Shown here piece by piece: positions 23,164 to 35,783 of a stretch of DNA of 64,000 nt. The DNA comes from Drosophila miranda (lineage: Eukaryota; Arthropoda; Insecta; Diptera; Drosophilidae), in NCBI RefSeq assembly GCF_003369915.1, contig NC_046677.1, forward strand, positions 25,004,913 to 25,068,912, read 5' to 3'. Positions within the stretch are counted from its first letter, which is position 1. Every line of letters starts with the position of its first letter. A model generated the notes under the pieces. That model searched no databases, was not told where the DNA came from, and saw only the letters and a program-made list of their open reading frames with translations. Position numbers and translations under genes: made by a program.

Positions 23164-26100
23164 CTAGCCGGCGGCCACTCGTCCACGTCCCTGGAACATC
23201 ATCATGGACTCGGGGCCACGGATGACGCGTGACATTAGCTCCCAGCACATTTTGGCGGGCAAAAGACTGCAAGGAAACCAAAATAAGCTCGGATATACAC
23301 CAAGGCTCAGTTAGTACTCACCATTTGAGTGGCGTCAATAGGCGGATGGAGTTGGGCAGGACGCACCAGACCTCGTTGCAGCGCACGGCGTTTTCGATAC
23401 GATCGGCCACGTACTGGGGCTCCAGCATTGGCTGCATGCGTGGACGGACTCCCGAGAACATTCCCGTATTGATGTAATAGGGGCAGATAAGACTCATCTG
23501 GATCTGATCGTAGCCATGGGCCTTCAAATCCGTGAGCAGGCTCTCGTGGAAGCCAATACAGGCATACTTGGTCGCCGCATAATCGCTGCAGCCGTAGGTG
23601 CCCAACATGCCTGTGACAGAGCCCACGGTCACGATATGACCGCGATTGTGGCGCATCATGTGCGGTAGGAACGCCTTCACCGTCCAGTAGTGCGAGATGA
23701 TGTTGATGTTGTAGGTGTTTTGGATGACGCGATCGTGCAGCTCCCAGAATGGCTTGCAGCAAACGATCCCAGCATTGTTGATCAATATATCCACAGGACC
23801 CACTTCATCGATGACTTGGCCTGCGCGCTGGTAGACCTGCTCCCGATCGGATATATCCACCACATAGCCCTTGCAGTTGTTATAACCGTTCTTGGCCAAC
23901 AGATCCACCGTTGTCTTGATGGCTGCGTGGAAAATTTCTTAAGTTTGGTGATCAAATTTAACAGGGAAATGTAACAGCTTTCACTCCGGTCACTCCAGAG
24001 GTGCTTGACCCTCTCGCTCGAGTGCTGACCAAGCAATTAGCAGAATGGTGCGAAGTCTCAGCCTCTTTTTACCTTCTTGATTGATATCCCAGATGACAAT
24101 TCGCGCCTGAAGTCGAGCAAAGTTGAGTGCTATCAGTCGACCAACGCCGCCTCCTCCCCCTGTGATGAGGACCACCTGACCGGAGACGTTCTGTGGCAGA
24201 TGGACAATTGAAAGTGAAATTCAATTCAAACATACGAATAGTCGTGAGTAGGTTATTAAATTCTTTAACTGGACTCCCATCAAGACAAAATTGCATATTA
24301 AGATCGTTAAGGGCAGATTGAGTTTTGTAAATATGGGCTTATTCAACCGGGCTCTCAACCTTTGGTTGGTCTCAAAAGGTAGTTAGGTTTTTATTTAATA
24401 GAAACTAAGTTTATTTACTCAAATAGTAATCAAACTAAAGTATTCATTTGAAAACCCCTGTCATGTCGCTCTTTCCCTTACTTTCGTTTTGCATTCATAT
24501 TACTCGTTAAGCTAAAAAGCAGTCATACAAATGTACACTATTTAACATATGAAAAAGGTGCGACATTGACATGATGTTGCATTTAATGAGATATCAACAA
24601 TTTGCATACATACATATTTAAAGGTATGATGTTTTTTGCGGCCCAACGTCTTGCATCATGTTGCCGTTGTTGGACAATAATATTCATAAAATGTCTGTGG
24701 CAAGTTTTTCTTTGGCTTTTGGCATTTTTTGTAGCCCCCCAACTCTAAGTTCATTCAGTTTGAACGGAGTTCAATCCCCTACTGTGTGGCACATCAGTTG
24801 TCGTGCATCGCTGGATGAAGGAAAAGTTTTTCAGCGCTGTCTGCTATGCAGGTCACAACTTTTCTTTTTTTAATTTTCTTGCAATTTATATGTATTTTTC
24901 TATGCAATCGTGGTGTACCGCAGGGCATATTCGTGAATGGATGCAACATGCGTTTCCGGCCCCAGACAATATATATGTTTTTGTAGCCGTGTATGTATAT
25001 TTTTCTGCACGAAACTAACTAATTTTATCATATTTTCCGACGATCTGTTGAATCAAATTATTACAGCCAGAATATGGATTTAATATGATGGTACAATTTT
25101 CTACTGAATATCACAGAATGGTTTGGACATTTATCAATTTTTTTTATCTACGTAGGTATATTAACAATTTTAATATTTTCCTTTTATCTTTTTTTTTTGG
25201 TTCGTTTTTGTTCGTTGAGCGTGCAGTACGCGACTCTCCAAATGTTGAGAAGAAGAAAAATCAGCAATGACATAGGAAAAGGCAATGCACATTGTGTGGT
25301 ATAATGGGTTGCGGAAAAACTCGTTGTCAAACGATGTTGGCAAATGTTCATTGGACTGCCAAGTCACGAACAATTTCGGCCTGCTTCTAGACCCCACCAT
25401 AAACTGCCAATTTGTATGTTTAACCATGAAACCCAATAGTTGGATGGATGCCCAGAGAAGATCTCCAGTTCAATGTCAGCCATGGATGGGCTTTGGCTAA
25501 TTGAAACCAAAGCTCCATAAAACAAAATTCATAAGAGTAAATATTTGCACAGTCCAACCTGAAGTGTTTGTTTGGTAGCTGACAAAGTACTCAAATGGCT
25601 ATCACAAGTGACGTCCACGGATGCCGAAAATGTAAATATGAAGAAGTAATATCCATTCATGAGTGACCAAACCAAAAAAGCGTGTGAACAAAATTGCTTT
25701 GCCATCCGAAGCGTATCAAAACAAAGCGAAACATTTGTTCGGACAGAAAACATTTTACGATCACAGACCAAAATGAATTTGTTAAATGAAACAAATAAAT
25801 TGGAAAGTTTATAGACAATGTTGTCTGTTTGCCGACTGAATACACTCCGTTGTGGAGGGTTTTATCACATAAATGTTTGGTAGAAGAATCTTGCAGAATA
25901 TATTCCAAAAACTGCGAAAGTTTGTCCCAATGTCCACTTTATTTTTCATGCATATTAGTTATGCAACAGAGTATCTAAACTTTTTGTTCATTTGTATTGT
26001 TTTGTTCAACGCATATGTATGTATATGATTTGTTTTTATTACCACAAAGCCAGCCCACTCGTGGCTCATTAAAGTTGGGGAAATTATTGCCAAAAACCTG

Positions 26101-26461
26101 GCAGGGCAGGCAAAAATAAATGAAGAGAAACGTCTATGATGACTATGATTGATTTAAAGTGGGCAATGGGAAGCAGTTCCGTTGCTCATTTCATTGTGGG
26201 TGTCTGATTGGTTGTGCAACCACTAGAGTCGAGGGTCATTCGGTGGAAAGAAAGTCTCTAAAATTAGGTCTAAGCTATGCACAAGCGACATTTGAGTTAA
26301 CTTACCTTCAACTTTCTAAAACGCTTGGGCAGCAAAGTATAGTAGAGCGATTCCAGTATATAAAACACCGATTTGATGGTGAATATAATCAGGTCGAGGA
26401 AAAACTGATAGAAAGCCCGCAGCGGGCGATCCATGTGGAGGAGCCCAGGAGTGGCTGTCAT
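23164..26461 (-). CDS. SDR16C-type retinol dehydrogenase-like enzyme, 4 exons
   Basis: Exons 26461-26306, 24190-24073, 23922-23322 and 23266-23164 join in phase to give 325 residues. Intron 1 is 2.1 kb. The N-terminus has a hydrophobic membrane segment ([22 protein letters not shown]), then the Rossmann motif TGGGGGVG, the NNAG motif, and the catalytic Ser and YxxxK (SVTGM, YAATK). Layout and length match SDR16C (epidermal retinol dehydrogenase 2/RDH10-like). These endoplasmic reticulum or lipid-droplet enzymes oxidise retinol-like substrates with NAD(P)+. The start could instead be the ATG at 26434 (316 residues). The end is basic, ...[10 protein letters not shown]. It may match CG15629 (from memory). 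Confidence 0.9.
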
Positions 26462-28385
26462 ATTGATGGATGGATGGAGAGTGACCCACACTTAGTTCAC
26501 TGTTTGCCCCAGGCCTTGGAACCACTCAACGGACTCGAGCAGTACCTGTCGAGGCACGTGGGTCGCGAGGGAGGGAGTTTCTTCGATCGGATTTCGGATT
26601 TCGTATTCACTGCGCATGCGCGCCAGGAATGGTTGATTAGGGCTGTGGCACACCAGGCAAATGGCAAATGGCATTCGGCATGCACAATTTGATAACTTTT
26701 ATTGGGGCTCAGCTGTGAATACCAATAACCTGGCTTTAGAGTCAGACGGAGAGCTCGAACACAAATGCAAATGAAATTCCTATGAATTTCTCTATGTCTA
26801 TCTCTCTCTCTCTCTCTCTCTATATATTTTCGATTCGCACTGCACTGTCTATATTACTATCCCGATCCGCTCTCACGTCCGCTTATGCTGGAGTCACAGC
26901 TCCAACTGAATGCCTCCGTCTGGCAAAAATTTTCAAGCGGTCGCTCGGCGCGCTGTTTCTACCTTTGTTGTCTTTTTGCCTGTTTCATTATTTAGTTGGT
27001 GGCTGACTGCCCAATTCAAGACTCACATTTACACAATGGCCAAGACCCCGCTTCGAGTCGTGGCAGCAGCAATAGAAGAAATGGACAACAACAATAACAC
27101 AACAACAACAGCAGTGCTATATTGAGCGCTTTCTTATTTGGTTTTTTTCTAGATTTTTATCAGTTGAGAGATGAGAAGTGCTAGGGAAGCACACTCCACT
27201 CAACTCAACTCAACCTGTTTCTTGGCATTTTATTGTCTTTATTTTGAGCAGAGATATTTGATTGTGGTTTATTTGATGCTGATTCCGCTTTTATTTTTGT
27301 TTGTGGGTTTGCTTGAAATGTTTGAGATGGTCAGTGAAATATAGTAACACAATTAGAAAATGATACCATTGTTTTATGTATTTTTGTTTAATATTTAATG
27401 ATTTCAGAAATTTCTATGTTCTTTATGTGATGCTCTAATTAACATTTCCAACGAATTTGGGGCATTTTTTAAAGAAAATTTTACGATATTATTTTATTTA
27501 TTTTGGAATACTTTTTTTTATTACATTTCATCAGTGGTATAATACCTAAGCTGAAGAAAGCTAAAGAAAGGTAGTTTTAGGCAATTGTTCGAGCAACAAT
27601 TTATTTAATTTGTTACATCAATGTTTATACAAAATTGTGATGCTGTGGTGTGCAGAATTACCAACTTATAGATGATTCACTGTATTGCATAGCAATTCAC
27701 TGGTATTAATGGCATTTTCGGAAATATATATTAATATTTCGGTATTAAGAAAATCTTCATTTTCAATCGTTCAATCGAATATTTAAAGATGTATTTTATT
27801 TCCTCTGTTTCCATATATTTATTTTCAAAACTTTTCTGCAGAGCGAGCATTTATTGCTCAAAATCGGCTTCGGCTTCTGCCGTTGCTCCAACTCCACCTT
27901 CTGCAGTACTTCCAGCTTCACTTTTAAAGTTTTTCTAGTTTCACCCTCTGCGGTATGTCTGGCTACAGTACTTCATTACTTGAACTCTTTTCCACTCTTG
28001 ACACTGTGCCGAGCCCTTTGGAGCTGTAGTTGTACATTGCGCATGAATATCGGAATATCAAAACATTCGGCACCGTATTCTGTCCTTCGTCCGGCTCTGG
28101 ATCCGGCTCCCTTTCTTCGGAAGAGTGTTTTCCGCAGAACCAGATGTCGAATATACATGAATTTTACTTGCATGCTATTACATTCTACACGTAGCAGCAT
28201 GTCATGTCATGTAGTTTGTGCTGAACCAGTCTTTTGTTTAAAAAAAAAACAGCGGGCGATGAACAGCAATTTTATTTCAACATAAATTTTTTTTTTTTGT
28301 CACTTATTAGTTTTTTCAGAACTTTAAATAATTTTTTTACACGTTTTTAGAAACATTTTTCAAACTGTCAGCAACTTCGTGAAAC
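26462..28385. other. Intergenic and probable promoter of the dehydrogenase gene
   Basis: No supported coding exon. A CT microsatellite lies at 26801-26821, and CAA/CAG repeats near 27065-27115. A minus-strand stretch at 27850-28200 has basic, protein-like frames (for example FRRKGAGSRAGRRTEYG), interrupted by stops and with no splice support; it may be an old gene fragment. Confidence 0.4.
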
Positions 28386-29544
28386 TTACTTCAGTTTAAG
28401 GAAGAATGGAAAGGCCTTTTGTATTGTTGGCTGGGGATTTCTCGACAAGCTTGTCGGCCAGAGTGTCTGAAAAACGGAGCTCGTGCTATTGCAATCCTGT
28501 GCTTTCTGTGCATTGAGAGAACTGTGGTCCCTGGAGAGGTCCTGCAGTTGGTCTATCAATGGATGCATTTGTTGTTCGTTCTCCTTTAGCTCTTTGCTGT
28601 CATGTGGATTAGTTAAAATCGAAAGTTAGATAGGGAATTTTGAACGATATATATATAGTGAAACCTCTGTGGGAGTAACAGTCAACCATGAGGTTCTAGC
28701 AAGGCAAACCAGTTGGCAACTGTCAACCAACTGAGGTTTCATTGTAACTAAGGATATAATGATATTACTCATTCCATTCCTGGGTTCTCTCTTTAAGTAA
28801 ATCTATTTCATTCTGCATGATAATTATCATCTCAGATTTTAGCTGCAACTCCTTATTTAATCGTTGCTCCCTTAATTGGTTGCTTCTGTCCGAACTTCTG
28901 AGCATTCTAGCCGCATTGACGAGGTCAGAATTTTTAAGCTTTAGTTGAAATACGGCCACCTCAGTCCGGGATATTCGATCCCGGACTTTACGCTGTTCCA
29001 TCAGGGCGGCAGAGGTCTTTGTTTTTCTCTGTTCGGCCACAGCTTTTAGTTCGTCATTCTGTCACATAATAGCAGTATAGAATGGATTATATGCTGGCTC
29101 TATAGATCCTACCTCTTTCTTGCGGAAGTCCACTTCGTGCTCCAGCTGTTCCCTGTCGGCGGTCAAGCTGAGCATGGACGAGTGGACCTGGAGGGTTCTC
29201 ATCTTGGACTCCATTAACTGCAATTGTAACTCGTTGTTCCGGTTCTCTGCCACCTCAATCATGACTTGGTACATATGCAAATTATTCATGCTCTTCATTG
29301 CCTGAGATTCGAGGCTGCTTAAAATGGGGCTGCTCGAAACACCATTTGGTTAACTCACTTTGTGCTTGTAATGCTCCTTCGTCTTCAGGAGCTTGCAGAT
29401 CTCAAAGCCCCTTTTGTGCCATGCCCGCAAAATGATCGTCGCCGTTTTCTCGTTAGAGTCCATGAGCCTCTGGCAACCCTGACAGCCATCGGCTGGCCTC
29501 TCCTCCTGCATTTCGTTTTCTTCCGAATATGGAATATGGAACAT
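28386..29544 (-). CDS. Coiled-coil protein A, 4 exons (291 residues)
   Basis: Exons 29544-29359, 29301-29113, 29058-28769 and 28596-28386 join in phase (62, 63 and 166 residues). The first exon holds the family motif ILRAWHKRGFEICKLL. Exons 2 and 3 are long helices with heptad spacing and few prolines (for example NNELQLQLMESKMRTLQ), so a coiled coil is very likely. Exon 4 is Q/S-rich and ends FPFFLKLK. The gene is a paralogue of the one at 31040-32515: exons 2 and 3 have the same lengths (189 and 290 bases) and phases. The first exon may be preceded by a non-coding or short coding exon, since a GTATGT donor lies near 29587. Function is unknown; small intron-bearing coiled-coil families in flies are often testis-expressed, but nothing here shows that. 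Confidence 0.75.
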
Positions 29545-29762
29545 TTTGATATCGGCAGAAGATATCACAAAATAATTTTACATACCTTCCAGAATAGAAT
29601 TCCAGAACCTAACCTGACTCTCTACCTCAAGATATGTAGATGTGGTATGGGGGACAACTTGTAGCTTGACAAAGTCCAAAAGAAACTTCTAGATAGTAGT
29701 GCATAGATTTGAACGATTGTTCCTATTGTTATGTTTATAGTTTATATTGTCTAAAAAACGAT

Positions 29763-30286
29763 ATGTCTAATCAAGAAAGAATATAATGTGGGACAGTATT
29801 TTTCAGGAAAGAGTTTGTTTATATAGCCATAAAACTGAAAGACTACTTAATCAAAAATTCAGTCGCACAGCCATCCATCATGAGGTAATGGGAACAAAGA
29901 GAGAAGATTCAAAATACAGTCAAGTATATGTCAGGAAGAGTGTTTTCCTAGAGGTCTCTAGAATCTTTATTCTGAAAGACCAAATCTTCTAACCAACCCC
30001 ACTAACATCTAAAATTCAATCTCCAAACTCCTTTAGGATTGATGAAAGTAGTTCTTGTTTGAAAATAACCAATTAGCAGAGCTCCTTCGACTCCAATAAG
30101 TCGGTTGTCATCTCGGATCAAAGCCAATCCTTCATAGAGGTTCCTTCAAAATCTGACAAGCCGTCAATACTGCAAAGAAAACTATCCCAAAAATTATGCC
30201 TCAAACCAACAGACAGCGATAGCGACAGCGCATGTCCACAGACAGTACCACGGTTCTATTCCCACCGTGGACAAGCAAAAAAATGA
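29763..30286 (+). pseudogene. Two-exon gene with two in-frame stops
   Basis: Exon 1 (29763-29884) reads MSNQERI, then TAA at 29784-29786, then CGTVFFRKEFVYIAIKLKD... up to a GTAATG donor. Exon 2 (30037-30286) joins in phase after a clear TTTAG acceptor, reads IDESSSCLKITN, then TAG at 30074-30076, then about 69 further protein-like residues (QSSFDSNKS...FYSHRGQAKK) to TGA. The reading frame either side of each stop is well kept, so the losses look recent. Stop-codon readthrough of the TAG is a possibility, as Drosophila has many readthrough genes, but the early TAA makes a pseudogene simpler. The product is not recognised. Confidence 0.5.
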
Positions 30287-31039
30287 TTAAATATTTTCTC
30301 TTTTTTCTTTTCTTAAGATATTTTTCCGAATTTTCAATAATTTCTATAATTTTTATGAAATTACTGCAACATTTTTACAACATACAACATAGGACTTTAA
30401 TTGCACTCTCGACTTTTCGAATGGCAGGGAAAATCAACCCCCGTTTCAGTGCGTTGCTTCTGTGTGTGCGGCGGCAGCATTGGCTTGGCTTGTAATTCCC
30501 AAGTGCTTATTCGCGAGATGCACAGTATATATACGAGCTGCATGGCGGTGTACTTCGGAAGTGTATTCTGTGATTGTTCTGTGCATCGATCGATAGATAG
30601 ATAGCCATCTGTTTATCAGATCTGCTCAGTGCCGACCCTCCGTCACACCTTTGTTTCCCAGTAATTCTGCCTGGCATTGCTGTGGCAACATTGTTCTGGA
30701 TTGGCTTTCCCGCTGCCTTTGCTAGCGACGACGGGTCGTTAGCAACAGACGCACGGTCATGCGCTGGTCCTCCACCACCCACTCCGCCTCGCGGACTCCA
30801 GTCATCTCCACGACTGGAGCACGCATAGGATGGGGCTCGGGCGGTGGTGCCGGTGCCGAAGCCAACAACAGTTGCCCACGTCAGCCATTTTCAAAATTTC
30901 TTGGTTAAGTAACTTTGTAGCTTAGCTTCGGATTTTCGTAATATATTTGCTGTTCAGAACACTTCCATGTACGCGGCATTGCCGAGCAATTTGCCCATTC
31001 TTTTGCTATTCAAAATTTTCGGTCATTCTAATTTTATTT
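30287..31039. other. Intergenic stretch, no supported gene
   Basis: Open frames overlap on both strands at 30507-30800 with moderate coding-like composition. One of them, on the plus strand, has a hydrophobic segment (FPVILPGIAVATLFW), but no start or splice sites support a model. The rest is AT-rich. Confidence 0.35.
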
Positions 31040-32515
31040 TTATTTCGATCGCGATCGAAAACGTCCCAAAACCAACGAAACAATTTTAAACAAAGTAGGA
31101 ATCTTAAACCCATTTTGCAGCGCGTGCGAGTGTTGCCTCATCAATTGGGAGTGGGATTGGGTCGGCCAAACCATCGGGAACGCGGATGATCTGTTGCTGC
31201 TGTTGCGGCATTCTGTCGGGAAACTGTCGATTGAGTTGGATAATTCCTGCAGCTGCTCAATCAATGGACGAGTTTGTAATTCATTCTCCTGCGGCTCATT
31301 GTTGCTGCTTTTGCTGTAGCGGCATTCTGCCGGGAAACTGTCGATTGAGTTGGACAATTCCTGCAGCTGCTCAATCAATGGACGAGTTTGTAATTCATTC
31401 TCCTGCGGCTCATTGTTGCTGCTTTTGCTGTAGCGGCATTCTGCCGGGAAACTGTCGATTGAGTTGGATAATTGCTGCAGCTGTTCAATCACTGGACGAA
31501 TTTGTGGTTCATTCATTGGCTCATTGCTTTCGTGTGGAATAGTTCGAATCAGGGGTTAGAGGACTCTATATAAAGAAATGGAGAATACCGTGAAACCTCT
31601 GCTGGTTGTACAGAGTCCTTCGAAAATCTGGGACACAACCGTCGAACCAGCAGAGATTTCATTGTACCCAGGGATATGTATGATATTATTACGTGTTCCA
31701 TGCCCGAACTCTATCGTGAAGGAAATTTAATTCATCTTGCATAATGGTCATCCTCTCGTTCGCTTCCTCCAACTTTTTAGTCAGGCATTTCTCACTCATT
31801 TTGTACTTCATCTGCAACCAGCGGAGCAACGCGATTTCATTCACGAGGTTTGCATTATTCGTTCTTAGATGGTTCATAACGTCCTCCTCGTCCGACAGTC
31901 GATTTTCGTCGATCCGCAGCTCCCCCAGGGCGGCATTGAGCTCTGTCTTTCTCTGGTCGGCCACAGCTTGGAGCTCGTCATGCTGTCACATAATAGCAGT
32001 ATAGAATGGATTATCAGTGGCTCTATAGAATATACATAGATGACCCCTTACCTCCCTCTTACGCAGTTCCACTTCGTTCAGTAACTTTTCCTTGACTTCG
32101 GTCAGACTGGAGATGGAAGAGTGAAACTCTTCGAAGTTCAGCTTGGACCTCATCAATTCCAGGTGAAGGTCGCTGTTCCGCTCGAGTTCCACCTGCTTCA
32201 GGGCCTTGCACATATGCACCGTGTTGTTGGTCTGTTTATACTGAGGTTTTAAGGTGCATAACATGGGGTAGAGTGACCACCATTCAGTTAACTTACTTCG
32301 CCTCTTAAATACTCCGTCTCCTTCTGCAAGTGGCGCATTTCTACTCCTCTCTTGCGCCAGTCGCGCATCATGGCCCTGCTGAAGATCTTCAAGCTGTCTG
32401 ATCTTTTCCAGTTCTGTGGACTTGGACTGGCAGCGTCTGCCATCGCCTCCTGCATGTCTAATCCCTCTGGCCATTGCTGGTTGGATGTACTCTGGCAGCG
32501 CTCTCGCTCGTCCAT
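31040..32515 (-). CDS. Coiled-coil protein B, 4 exons (394 residues)
   Basis: Exons 32515-32297, 32240-32052, 31982-31693 and 31526-31040 join in phase (73, 63 and 258 residues). It is the paralogue of coiled-coil gene A: exons 2 and 3 have identical lengths and phases. Exon 1 carries the family motif SRAMMRDWRKRGVEMRHLQK, and exon 3 begins HDELQAVADQRKTE, matching NDELKAVAEQRKTK. Heptad-rich helices fill exons 2-3. Exon 4 is longer than in A because it holds a 38-residue tandem repeat (LIEQLQELSNSIDSF... unit), plus a Q/S-rich tail. The exon 4 acceptor is AAAG, which is weak. Function is unknown; homodimer or heterodimer formation is inferred from the coiled coils only. Confidence 0.75.
31225..31515 (-). 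repeat. Coding tandem repeat, 114-bp (38-codon) unit
   Basis: In the last exon of coiled-coil gene B, a 114-base unit occurs about two and a half times. Two units are nearly identical and the one nearest the exon start is diverged (PVIEQLQQLSNS). Each starts around LIEQLQELSNS and ends NEPQENELQTR. The near identity of two units points to recent expansion. Gene A has one unrepeated equivalent (PLIDQLQDLSRD). Confidence 0.85.
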
Positions 32516-34899
32516 GCTTCCTCCAGGCGGGAACTTTTGGCTGGTTTTCTAGGAGAGCTCCAGATTTGTTGAGAGTTAAAGTGAAAGTATATTCAATGAT
32601 ATCTGTGCTTCGATGTGAATCTCTCTATTTCTCAAACAGGCCCCTCAATAAATCCATTTTTTGGGTATAAGGTATTTCACAACGAATACCCGGAATCGGC
32701 CAAGGTCATTGGGGTTAACTGGAGAATTGCACGCACACGGGGGCCCCCAGCACGATGTGGTCTCAAGGCCTTTTCGCCCAATCTGATTTATTTTGGTGGC
32801 GCTGTAAAGACTGTGGAGGACCCTACGAAGCAGGAGATTTCTACAACTGCTCCATAGGCAAAGGGAGCTCAATTGGTGGACATCTTATGGAGAACAATGA
32901 AGATCAGGTTTCCAAAATAAATAATATTTCAATTTGGGGGCAAAATTTCCCTTTAACTTAAATATTTTAAGAACCCTTCGACACAGGACAAGAGTTTTAT
33001 AATAGTTTAAAAAGAATTTATGACTTTACAGTTTCGTGGAATCGTTAAAACGCAATTTCCAGTCGTTATTAACCCACTTGCTCGTCGTATAGCCGCTTTG
33101 AAAATCTGAGACGTTCTGGCAGCAAAAACTTTCCCCAAGGTCCTTCAGGCAGTGGCGTGTACCAGAGACTACCCTTAGGGGGGTTTCTATATGGAACAAC
33201 ATTTCCCTAATACTAATCAATTATTTTGATCGGCGCTCCTGCTGTATCACCTTCACCATGAACCGTGGCCGCTGCCCCACAACAACAACATTGTAGGGTT
33301 TCTTACCCTGCCGCTGTCAAGGACACGTGTCGCAGGAAGTTCAAAGAGTTTAAATCGGCGAAGCACGACTACGACTACGACAACCGGAAAAATCAATAGT
33401 GTCGTATACCTAGGGTACATGAGTACAGAGCAGAGACCCTTACCCAACCCTACCCGAATCGACTGTGCACGTCAAGCACGTGTCAGCTTAAACGCTGGGG
33501 GCAGGTGAGCCAGGGTGTCAGGGAGCTACACACCCAGCTCCTTTCCCCACCAATAAATGGCAAGCAGGGACTGGACAAATATCGCGTGATTTTCATGAAA
33601 AACCCTCTGCAATTGGCTGTTGGGCTCTGCAGCGTGGGTTGGGACTCGACCGTTGTTTGATCGATGTCTGGACTCCATTAGCATGGAGTAATGGGTAATT
33701 GTTGTTGTTGTTTCAGGACTGCCCGAATCGTGCTATCAAGGCATTGCAGGTTGGCTTAGGTTCAGTATCCCCATCTCGTGGCATTTGTTGTGGAATTTCA
33801 ATACTACCATTTGACATAATTTCTATTTATTTGGCTTAGGTCATAGTGCCATATGTCTGAGTTCTGTCATTTGATGTGGGAAATTTCGGCAATTTCCAGA
33901 CTGTTGCATGACCCGAGTCTCGGATTTTGGAGTTCAGTTTTATTGATAAGGTTATCTCAGATTAAAGAGTTTGGGATTTGAATAATTTAGTTTGGAAACA
34001 TTCACCATATCTGGCTTAGTAAGTGGGTATTCCCGCTTAAGTGTTGGGAAAAAATGCGAGAATGCACGAGCATGCAATATAAGAAATTTTTCCACCTCCA
34101 AAATATCATATCAACTGAAGGGAGCTTTTATACGCATCATATATATATTTCCTGAAATTCCCATTATCTCAAGAACGTGACAAAAGCCTATGTATGTACA
34201 TACATACATATGTATCTTATCTCCCTTGCCTTACCCACTAATGTCGCATTTTAAATCAATAATATTTGTACTATCAAACGGCAACTAATCAGCACTACTT
34301 ATAATATTTTCGCTGGTCGCAGTTGCTGCGTGCTGCTGCCTCCCTTGGTGGATGAATCAGCAACTTATCAAATTCCATGGAAATTGGCATCCCGAATGCC
34401 AGAGTTCGTCCGGAAAGTGAAAGCTGCTCCGGCTAGAGCAGTGGCATGCTGAACACGGACCAAGTGAGTCACTTTGGGGGCTCTATGGGAGCTGAAAAAT
34501 TTATGCCACAACAAATGCCGGCGCAGGATAATGTATCCTTTTTCCAGGAATCCGACGCTGAATCAGGCCTCTCCCAAGGGACGATTCGGGGCTGAGTCAA
34601 ACACACAGATACTCGCTTTTCATTCATAAAACGCAGGAAAAGCTTTTCCGCGAGGATGAGTCACAGTCGCGCTACACTGGGAAAAATTTGTGTTCGCTAG
34701 GCTGCTGGTGCTGCGCCAAGACTTTGCCTGCTGCCCCCACAAAGGCCGTTTATTGTTTTGCTTTTGCATTCAGCTACGTGACTCAGCACAGCTGCTTCAG
34801 ATCTTTTTCGTGACGCCACATTCTCTCGCTATCACTCTCCCGCTCCAGACTTAGATCCCTCCTCTCTTGAGACAGCTTAAAAGTTTGATCTTTGTGTTT
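32516..34899. other. Intergenic stretch with unassigned small frames
   Basis: A plus-strand area at 32640-32960 has two overlapping protein-like frames (one containing WRCKDCGGPYEAGDFYNC). A plus-strand frame at about 33290-33400 ends KFKEFKSAKHDYDYDN before TAG. None has a start plus splice sites that make a full model. They may be remnants of broken genes. The rest looks like intergenic DNA upstream of dorsal. Confidence 0.3.
33026..33202 (-). CDS. Candidate 58-residue Cys-containing ORF
   Basis: The frame opens ATG at 33202 and holds 58 codons with three cysteines (RHCLKDLGESFCCQN). A TATTAG acceptor-like site lies four bases before the ATG. There is no signal peptide, so it could be one exon of a larger secreted-protein gene, or chance. 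No domain is recognised. Confidence 0.2.
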   Translation of the reverse strand: MLFHIETPLRVVSGTRHCLKDLGESFCCQNVSDFQSGYTTSKWVNNDWKLRFNDSTKL

Positions 34900-35542
34900 G
34901 TTTGTGCTTTGACAACAACCAACTCCCTCCCAATCAAGCCCGAAAGCTTTTGTCGAGTTTTGCGGTATTTTTAATGGCGTGTGTGTGTCTACGGTATTGA
35001 AAGTTTTGTTTTCTTTGCCGCCAGTCTTGAGTCTTCAATTCGCTGCCGTCGTGATCGGTTGTGCGTGTGTGGATCTGTAGCGTTACTAACTCTGTGCTCG
35101 TTTTTGTGTCTTGCCATATAACGCTTTTGGTCGAAGAGAGTATCGCGCGCGTGCTTAAAGCTCTCTCTCTATCAGACTGTCTGTCTTGCGACAGTTAAAA
35201 TACCAGAAAAAAAACCTGTGCCCAGAGTGTTGAACAAAGTTTGTAGATAAAAATAAAATGAGAAGTACTGACAACACAAAAAAGATGCATGAAATGTATA
35301 ATTGAGTTGAGCAAAGCAAGTTTCACTTGCTGGCAAAAGCAAAAGCAAAAGCAACCAACCAGCGCCACTCTTTGAACGAGTGCATGACAAAAGCCTCCAA
35401 AAGCCTTTTTTAACGGCACACGTATTGATAATTTCGATTAAAATTGAACGCTTTACCGATTAGATTACACGACGCACATCGACAATTTGTCGTCGTTGTT
35501 TGTGTCCCCAGTATTACCATAATAAAACAAAGTTAAAGCTGA

Positions 35543-35576
<34 letters not shown>

Positions 35577-35748
35577 GCGACATACGTATGGCGGGGTGGG
35601 TAGGAGAGCAACAAATTAAGAAAATTAAATCCGCCGCCACTGTTTAAAAACAAAAACAAAGCTGATGATGATCGCATAAGCATAAAGCCCGGAATTCCCT
35701 AGAAGAAATAGACGTCATTATAAAATTGCGCCAGAAGAGCGACCGATC

Positions 35749-35783
<35 letters not shown>

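Noticed and set aside
30507-30800. Frames of 70-90 codons on both strands, one with a hydrophobic segment
   Set aside because: No ATG, no usable splice sites and equal openness on both strands.
32640-32961. Two overlapping plus-strand protein-like frames (one with a CxxC pair)
   Set aside because: They compete for the same bases and neither has a start plus splice sites. Kept only as a note in the intergenic entry.
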